The translations under genes and the position numbers were made by a program. A stretch of 50,794 nucleotides of DNA from Actinomycetota bacterium (GTDB lineage Bacteria > Actinomycetota > Actinomycetes > S36-B12): positions 1-50,794 of the forward strand of contig SYJA01000001.1 in assembly GCA_005798555.1 (NCBI GenBank), given 5' to 3'. Shown here in pieces: positions 46,486 through 50,794 of this stretch. The notes under the pieces are model-generated. The model made no database searches, was not told the DNA's origin, and worked only from the letters and a program-made list of their open reading frames with translations. Within the stretch, counting starts at the first letter, position 1. Every line of letters begins with the position of its first letter.

Positions 46486-47283
46486 TCAGGTGGACACCAA
46501 CTTGCGGCGGCGCCGGTAATTAACCACCTGACTACCCAGAACAATGAGCAGTGCAATGACGAACACCAGGGTGGCCAAGGCATTCACCTGCACCGGGATA
46601 CCTCGTTGCGCGGCGCCCCAGATGAAGATCGGGAAGGTCACCAAGGTTCCCGCGTTGAAATAGCTGATGATGAAGTCATCAAATGACAGCGAAAAGCCAA
46701 GTAGCGCCGCACCGGCGATCCCCGGCGCGACCAGGGGCAAGGTTACGTACCGGAAAGTTGACCGTGGGTTGGCGTAAAGATCGCGCGCCGCCTCCTCGAG
46801 TCTGGGGTCAAGGCCCTGGAGTCTGGCCTTGACGGTGACTACCACAAAGGAGATTATGAACATGATGTGCGCGATGACCACCGTCCACTGACCCAGCGGG
46901 AATCGCAAGTTCAAGAACAGGGCGAGCAAACTAGAACCCAAAACTACCTCAGGTGTCGCCATCGGCAGGAAGATCAACAAATTGGTAGTGCTCCGACCAC
47001 GAAACCGGTAGCGGACAAGGGCGAAGGCGATCATGGTCCCGAGTGCCGTTGCAACGATGGTCGCGATGATGCCTATTTGAATACTGGTGACAAATGACGA
47101 GCAGACACCGGGAACCCCGCAGAGATTCGTCCAGGCGTCCGTCGAGAACTGGGTCCAGCTGATATTGAATTTTCCACTTGGTTTATTGAAACTCAATATT
47201 GCCACGACCGCGATCGGGATGAACAGATAAATTAAGACGAGAATTGCGACTACGGCAAGTAGGTTACGGCGAATAAAGCGCAT
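46486..47283 (-). CDS. potC: Polyamine ABC transporter permease PotC
   Basis: 265-residue inner-membrane permease with about six membrane segments. The EAA loop (EEAARDLYANPRSTFRYVTLP) contacts the ATPase. The LSFDDFIISYFNAG segment is typical of PotC-type permeases. Its ATG shares one base with the potB stop (TAATG at 47281-47285), so translation is coupled. It is the last gene of the potDABC set. Confidence 0.93.
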   Translation of the reverse strand: MRFIRRNLLAVVAILVLIYLFIPIAVVAILSFNKPSGKFNISWTQFSTDAWTNLCGVPGVCSSFVTSIQIGIIATIVATALGTMIAFALVRYRFRGRSTTNLLIFLPMATPEVVLGSSLLALFLNLRFPLGQWTVVIAHIMFIISFVVVTVKARLQGLDPRLEEAARDLYANPRSTFRYVTLPLVAPGIAGAALLGFSLSFDDFIISYFNAGTLVTFPIFIWGAAQRGIPVQVNALATLVFVIALLIVLGSQVVNYRRRRKLVST

Positions 47284-48173
47284 TAGACAAGCTCCTCCGT
47301 CCCGGCTCTTCTGATGTAGGTGAATACCAGCACCAAGATCACAGCCATCAGCACAAAGGAGAGGGCACTTGCCGTCGGATAGTCGCGGAATTCGATGAAG
47401 TTCGTCTGGATCACGTTGCCGATCATGCGATCCTTGGTTGAGCCCAATAGTTCAGCATTGATGTAATCACCAGCGGCCGGAATGAACGTCAGTAATGTTC
47501 CAGCGACCACCCCCGGGAGCGACAGCGGCCAGGTCACTTTGCGGAAGGTCGTCGTTGCCGATGCATAGAGGTCACTGGATGCCTCGATCAACCGTGGGTC
47601 GATTTTTTCGATTGCCGCATACAGTGGCAAGATCATAAACGGCAGGAAGTTGTACGTCAGCCCTGCGACCACCGCGATGCCCGTATTCAGGATTCGATCA
47701 TCTGGCAGTAGGTGCAGCGCGTTGAAGAAAGAGGTGATCGGACCCTCATCCGACAAGATGGTGCGCCAGGCATAGGTGCGCAGCAGGAATGACGCGAAGG
47801 AAGGAGCAATTACCAGTACCAATAGCAACGGCCGCCACCTTCCGCCTTTCATCGCAATGAAGTATGCGAGGGGGAAAGCAATAACCAACGCAAGCAGGGT
47901 TGCTATCCCTGCGTAGATGAAGGATCTCAGGAATTGTGGCCAATATTCGGCCATAGCGTTGGCATAGTTGCTAAGTTCAAACCCGGCCTGATACTTGCCA
48001 ATCTTACCCGGCACGGGTTGTTGCAAACTCGTCATGAACAAGGTGATGAACGGAATTGCGAAGAAGATTGCCAGCCACGTCATGCCGGGGAAGAGCAAAA
48101 TGTATCCGGTTCGGGAGCGGCGCTTGGCCGCAACGACCGGTTTTGCCTGATCCACAACAAGTATTGGTGACAC
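47283..48173 (-). CDS. potB: Polyamine ABC transporter permease PotB
   Basis: About 296-residue permease with six membrane segments. The EAA loop is IEASSDLYASATTTFRKVTWP, and IPAAGDYINAELLGSTKDRM matches PotB-type permeases. The start is uncertain: GTG 48173 lies one base after the potA stop, while GTG 48200 would overlap potA by 26 bases; I prefer the first. It forms the membrane channel with PotC. Confidence 0.92.
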   Translation of the reverse strand: MSPILVVDQAKPVVAAKRRSRTGYILLFPGMTWLAIFFAIPFITLFMTSLQQPVPGKIGKYQAGFELSNYANAMAEYWPQFLRSFIYAGIATLLALVIAFPLAYFIAMKGGRWRPLLLVLVIAPSFASFLLRTYAWRTILSDEGPITSFFNALHLLPDDRILNTGIAVVAGLTYNFLPFMILPLYAAIEKIDPRLIEASSDLYASATTTFRKVTWPLSLPGVVAGTLLTFIPAAGDYINAELLGSTKDRMIGNVIQTNFIEFRDYPTASALSFVLMAVILVLVFTYIRRAGTEELV

Positions 48174-48174
48174 G

Positions 48175-49356
48175 TTAGGCGCCGCGACTCTCAAGGGCAC
48201 TAGCCGCCGCCTCTAGGTCCACTAACTCCGGCGAGGCCCCCGCGTGCACATCCTGGACACCGTCGAGGCCAAAGGTGTGCTCAGGTGACCAATGCAGCAG
48301 GACTTCATCGCCTACCGAGCACCGATCCCCCACGATGACATTTTGTTCGAAGACTGTGAGCTCTTGATCCCATGGCGTACGAACTTGGTATTGGGTAGAC
48401 ACCCCGGCATATGAAACATCGGTCACTCGACCCAAAACCTTGTTGTGTGCATCAGGAGCTCGGTGGCCATCCACCGCGTCAAGGACAGTCATTTTCTCCG
48501 GGCGCACACCAACAATCATGCTGTCGCCACCGGCCGTCGATCGCGCCGCAGGCACTACATAGGTCCGCCCGTGCGCTGACACCAGGATGTCGTCACCGGT
48601 TCGCCCCTGAGCCGTACCGGTAATCAGGTTGGACTGCCCCAGGAAATTTGCCACAAAGACCGTTTTGGGCAGTTCGTATATCGCAGCCGGGTTGCCCATC
48701 TGCTCAATTCGCCCGGCATTCATGATAGCCACGGTGTCGGCCATCGTCATGGCCTCTTCTTGATCGTGCGTTACATGCACAAAAGTGGTACCGACTTCGT
48801 GTTGAATGCGCTTGAGCTCAATTTGCATCTGCCGCCGCAATTTCAAGTCCAAGGCGCCGAGGGGTTCGTCTAGCAGCAAGACATCTGGCTCATTTATCAA
48901 AGCACGCGCAACGGCCACCCGCTGCTGCTGGCCACCTGATAGTTGGGTTGGCTTCCGCCTGGCCATGGCGCTGAGTTCGACCAACTCAAGCATTTGATTG
49001 ACCGGGGTCTTAACGTCCTTAATCCCGCGCCGGCGCAAGCCGAATGCCACATTTTCAAAGATATCGAGATGCGGGAAAAGGGCGTACGACTGAAATACCG
49101 TGTTTACCGGACGTTGAAAAGCCCGCAGGTCGGTGATATCCCGTGCGCCGATCTTGATGGCCCCTGCCGTTGGATCTTCCAATCCGGCGACCCTGCGCAA
49201 GGTGGTGGTCTTGCCGCATCCGGATGCCCCAAGGAGTGCGAAAAACGAACCCGCGGGGATAGTCAAGGTTAGGTCATCGACCGCGGCAACATCGGCGAAC
49301 TTCTTGGTGAGGTTTAGCAGGTGGAGGTCCTCCACCTGCCGAACGGCCCCAGCCAC
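48175..49356 (-). CDS. potA: Polyamine ABC transporter ATP-binding protein PotA
   Basis: 393-residue ATPase energising putrescine/spermidine import. Walker A is GASGCGKTT (about 43-51), the Q-loop [11 protein letters not shown], the signature [15 protein letters not shown], and Walker [15 protein letters not shown]-terminal TOBE domain follows. GTG 49354-49356 is four bases after the potD stop. Codons about 6-13 contain a 23-base perfect palindrome, listed separately. Confidence 0.94.
   Translation of the reverse strand: MAGAVRQVEDLHLLNLTKKFADVAAVDDLTLTIPAGSFFALLGASGCGKTTTLRRVAGLEDPTAGAIKIGARDITDLRAFQRPVNTVFQSYALFPHLDIFENVAFGLRRRGIKDVKTPVNQMLELVELSAMARRKPTQLSGGQQQRVAVARALINEPDVLLLDEPLGALDLKLRRQMQIELKRIQHEVGTTFVHVTHDQEEAMTMADTVAIMNAGRIEQMGNPAAIYELPKTVFVANFLGQSNLITGTAQGRTGDDILVSAHGRTYVVPAARSTAGGDSMIVGVRPEKMTVLDAVDGHRAPDAHNKVLGRVTDVSYAGVSTQYQVRTPWDQELTVFEQNVIVGDRCSVGDEVLLHWSPEHTFGLDGVQDVHAGASPELVDLEAAASALESRGA
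49317..49339. other. 23-base perfect palindrome at the potD-potA junction
   Basis: GCAGGTGGAGG-T-CCTCCACCTGC: 11-bp arms around one base, inside the first codons of potA and 22 bases behind the potD stop. A 1-base centre means the RNA hairpin would open by a few pairs. It may stabilise potD mRNA or restrain potA translation, or bind a protein as DNA. Confidence 0.7.
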
Positions 49357-49360
49357 TTTG

Positions 49361-50584
49361 CTAGTTACCGATCGCGGTCTGGAATTCGCGTTCGTACTTG
49401 TCGCCCTCTTCTGGAGTCAGCGCCTTGAACACAAAGGTGCGATCAAGGGTTGCGGCCGACGGGAAGATGAACTCACTCGCAGCCAGTGCCGGATCGATCT
49501 TCTCCATTTCAGCCTGCGCTCCTTCAACCGGGCAGATGTAATTCACATACGCGGCAACCTCGGCCGCAACCTTGGGGTCGTAGTAGTAGTTCATGATCAT
49601 CTCGGCGTTCTTCTTGTGTGCAGCGAGGGCCGGGATGAGCATGTTGTCGGTCCAGAGCATGCCGCCTGACTCTGGAATCTCGAAGCCGAAGTCTTCGCCG
49701 AGGGCAAAGAGGTCACCGGACCAACCAATCACCGCGATGACGTCACCGGACTCAAGCGAGGCGATGTAGTCGTTACCTGTCACCTGGCGAATCTGGCCGC
49801 TGTCAACCTGCTTGGTCAGCTCTTCAATCGCCTGGCTGAACTGATCGTCGGTGAAATTCGCCGGGTCATTGCCCTGCCAGGCCATTAGGCAGCCCATGGT
49901 GTCGCGCATCTCGGACAGCACCGTGATGCGGCCTTTCAACTTTGGGTCAAATAGCTGATCAAGGGTGGTGATTTTGTCGGTTCCAAGAGTTTCCTTGACG
50001 GCCAACTTGTTAAAGCCAAGGCCGCCAAAGCCTGACTGCCATGGCAGTGAGTAATCACGTGGCTTGTCGAATGCGACGTCAGCAAGCCTCGGGATTAGAT
50101 TCTTGCCATTTGGGATCAGGGCCTTATCTAGCTTTTGCGCGTATCCATTTTGAATCCACAGCGCTGCCATCCAGTCGGTTAGCACCACGAGGTCGCGACC
50201 GATGTCTTGGCCCTGCTCTAGCTGGGTACGCACCTTGGCGTAGAACTCGTTGTTGTCGTTCACATCTTCGGTGTAGGTAACGGCAATCCCATTGGCATCC
50301 TGGAACGCCTTGAGGGTTGGGTACTCGCCGGTGTCGTCATTGATATCCAAGTAAAGGGGCCAGTTCGACCAGTTTGCGGTCTTTTCGGAATCAGAGAGGT
50401 CCGCGGCGGTAGCGGCCGACGGCGCACCGGTTGCGGTGCCGGCATCACTGCCCGATGCACCACATGCGGTGGCCACCATCGCGACCCCGCCGATTCCTGC
50501 AGCCTGAATTACCCGCCGGCGTGACAATGAGTTCTTGGCCAACTCGACGATCCCCGCAGCGGCCTCGGATAATTCGTTAGGCAT
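49361..50584 (-). CDS. potD: Polyamine-binding lipoprotein PotD
   Basis: 407-residue extracytoplasmic solute-binding protein. The signal region has SRRRVIQAAGIGGVAMVATAC (shown as positions 21-41): consecutive arginines suggest Tat export, and a lipobox ATAC ends at the lipid-anchored C41. The mature part starts NWSNWPLYLDIND and contains DLVVLTDWMAALWIQ and the IGWSGDLFAL segment, usual for PotD/PotF. I chose ATG 50584 (AAAGGGA six bases upstream); the longer TTG frame only adds the ribosome binding site. First gene of potDABC. Confidence 0.94.
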   Translation of the reverse strand: MPNELSEAAAGIVELAKNSLSRRRVIQAAGIGGVAMVATACGASGSDAGTATGAPSAATAADLSDSEKTANWSNWPLYLDINDDTGEYPTLKAFQDANGIAVTYTEDVNDNNEFYAKVRTQLEQGQDIGRDLVVLTDWMAALWIQNGYAQKLDKALIPNGKNLIPRLADVAFDKPRDYSLPWQSGFGGLGFNKLAVKETLGTDKITTLDQLFDPKLKGRITVLSEMRDTMGCLMAWQGNDPANFTDDQFSQAIEELTKQVDSGQIRQVTGNDYIASLESGDVIAVIGWSGDLFALGEDFGFEIPESGGMLWTDNMLIPALAAHKKNAEMIMNYYYDPKVAAEVAAYVNYICPVEGAQAEMEKIDPALAASEFIFPSAATLDRTFVFKALTPEEGDKYEREFQTAIGN

Positions 50585-50612
50585 TAGGTTCCCTTTCAAT
50601 TGTTATCGGCAG

Positions 50613-50794
50613 CTAGCGCTTGTCCGTGAAGATTGTCCGGTGCCACGGTTTACGGGCGGCGCCGGAGATATCCATCGAAACATGTTTTACCTGCGTGTAC
50701 TCCTCAAATGAATAAGTCGACATATCTTTCCCGAAACCAGACTGTTTGAAGCCACCATGGGGCATTTCGCTGACAATTGGTATGTGATCGTTAA
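50613..50794 (-). CDS. Aldehyde dehydrogenase, C-terminal end (gamma-aminobutyraldehyde type; runs off the right edge)
   Basis: The last 60 or so codons of an ALDH-family gene: PIVSEMPHGGFKQSGFGKDM, then STYSFEEYTQVKHVSMDI, ending at TAG 50613-50615. HGGFKQSG-x-GKDMS-x-Y matches gamma-aminobutyraldehyde dehydrogenases, which convert 4-aminobutanal to GABA. It is 28 bases before the potD ATG, in the same direction, so probably co-transcribed. Catalytic residues are outside the window. Confidence 0.85.
   Translation of the reverse strand, partial: NDHIPIVSEMPHGGFKQSGFGKDMSTYSFEEYTQVKHVSMDISGAARKPWHRTIFTDKR

Overview
The window is a chromosomal segment of a high-GC actinomycete (Actinomycetota). 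This rests on gene content and order. Read on the minus strand from right to left, the series dxr-rseP-ispG-GNAT, proS, rimP-nusA-ylxR-infB-rbfA-truB-ribF-rpsO-pnp-M16 peptidase, dapB, thyX-dapA-rnj-ftsK, rimO-pgsA-cinA-clgR-DUF3046-recA follows the same order as the Mycobacterium tuberculosis stretch from Rv2870c (dxr) down to Rv2737c (recA). ThyX instead of ThyA, a ClgR-type regulator, DUF3046, DUF4439 proteins and an actinobacterial-type LexA box agree with this. I cannot place it below phylum or class. Very tight gene packing suggests a compact, perhaps aquatic genome, but that is inference.

Layout. 1-3.2 kb: start of recA with an SOS box, then an MFS transporter and a sulfotransferase-like gene lying between recA and DUF3046/clgR. 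3.2-8.7 kb: pncC/cinA, pgsA, rimO, a decayed RodZ-like HTH gene, ftsK. 8.8-12.2 kb: rnj, dapA, thyX. 12.2-17.5 kb: a largely plus-strand accessory block (acetyltransferase, divergent AGPS-like flavo-oxidase and glpD, azlC-azlD, PH-like membrane protein). 17.5-29.5 kb: dapB, M16 peptidase, pnp, rpsO, ribF, truB, rbfA, infB, ylxR, nusA, rimP, i.e. the translation/RNA-decay cluster. 29.6-36.5 kb: two DUF4439 ferritin-like genes, TauE/SafE permease, HAD hydrolase, proS, GNAT, ispG, a membrane protein. 36.5-39.7 kb: a 22-bp perfect inverted repeat, rseP, dxr, and two small conserved genes, one apparently truncated. 39.7-50.8 kb: a polyamine/GABA locus with potDABC uptake genes, an aminobutyraldehyde-dehydrogenase end, a PuuB-like oxidase, an agmatinase-type ureohydrolase, a saccharopine-dehydrogenase-like enzyme, GABA aminotransferase and a succinate-semialdehyde-type dehydrogenase.

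How it works together. Lysine/peptidoglycan precursor synthesis (dapA, dapB), MEP isoprenoid synthesis (dxr, ispG), phospholipid synthesis (pgsA), thymidylate synthesis, translation and RNA turnover form the conserved core. The right end is a coherent catabolic island that could import putrescine/spermidine or guanidino compounds and convert them through gamma-aminobutyraldehyde and GABA to succinate.

The most notable non-coding signal is a recurrent TANNNT-N6-ATG/GTG arrangement at ten gene starts, without a clear Shine-Dalgarno sequence. It suggests widespread leaderless transcription and helps to fix several start codons. Gene junctions are extreme: many ATGA overlaps, two convergent pairs whose stop codons overlap or abut, and one divergent pair whose two ATGs form a single CATATG. 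No tRNA, rRNA, CRISPR array, insertion sequence or integrase was seen. No clearly undescribed multi-gene system was found.
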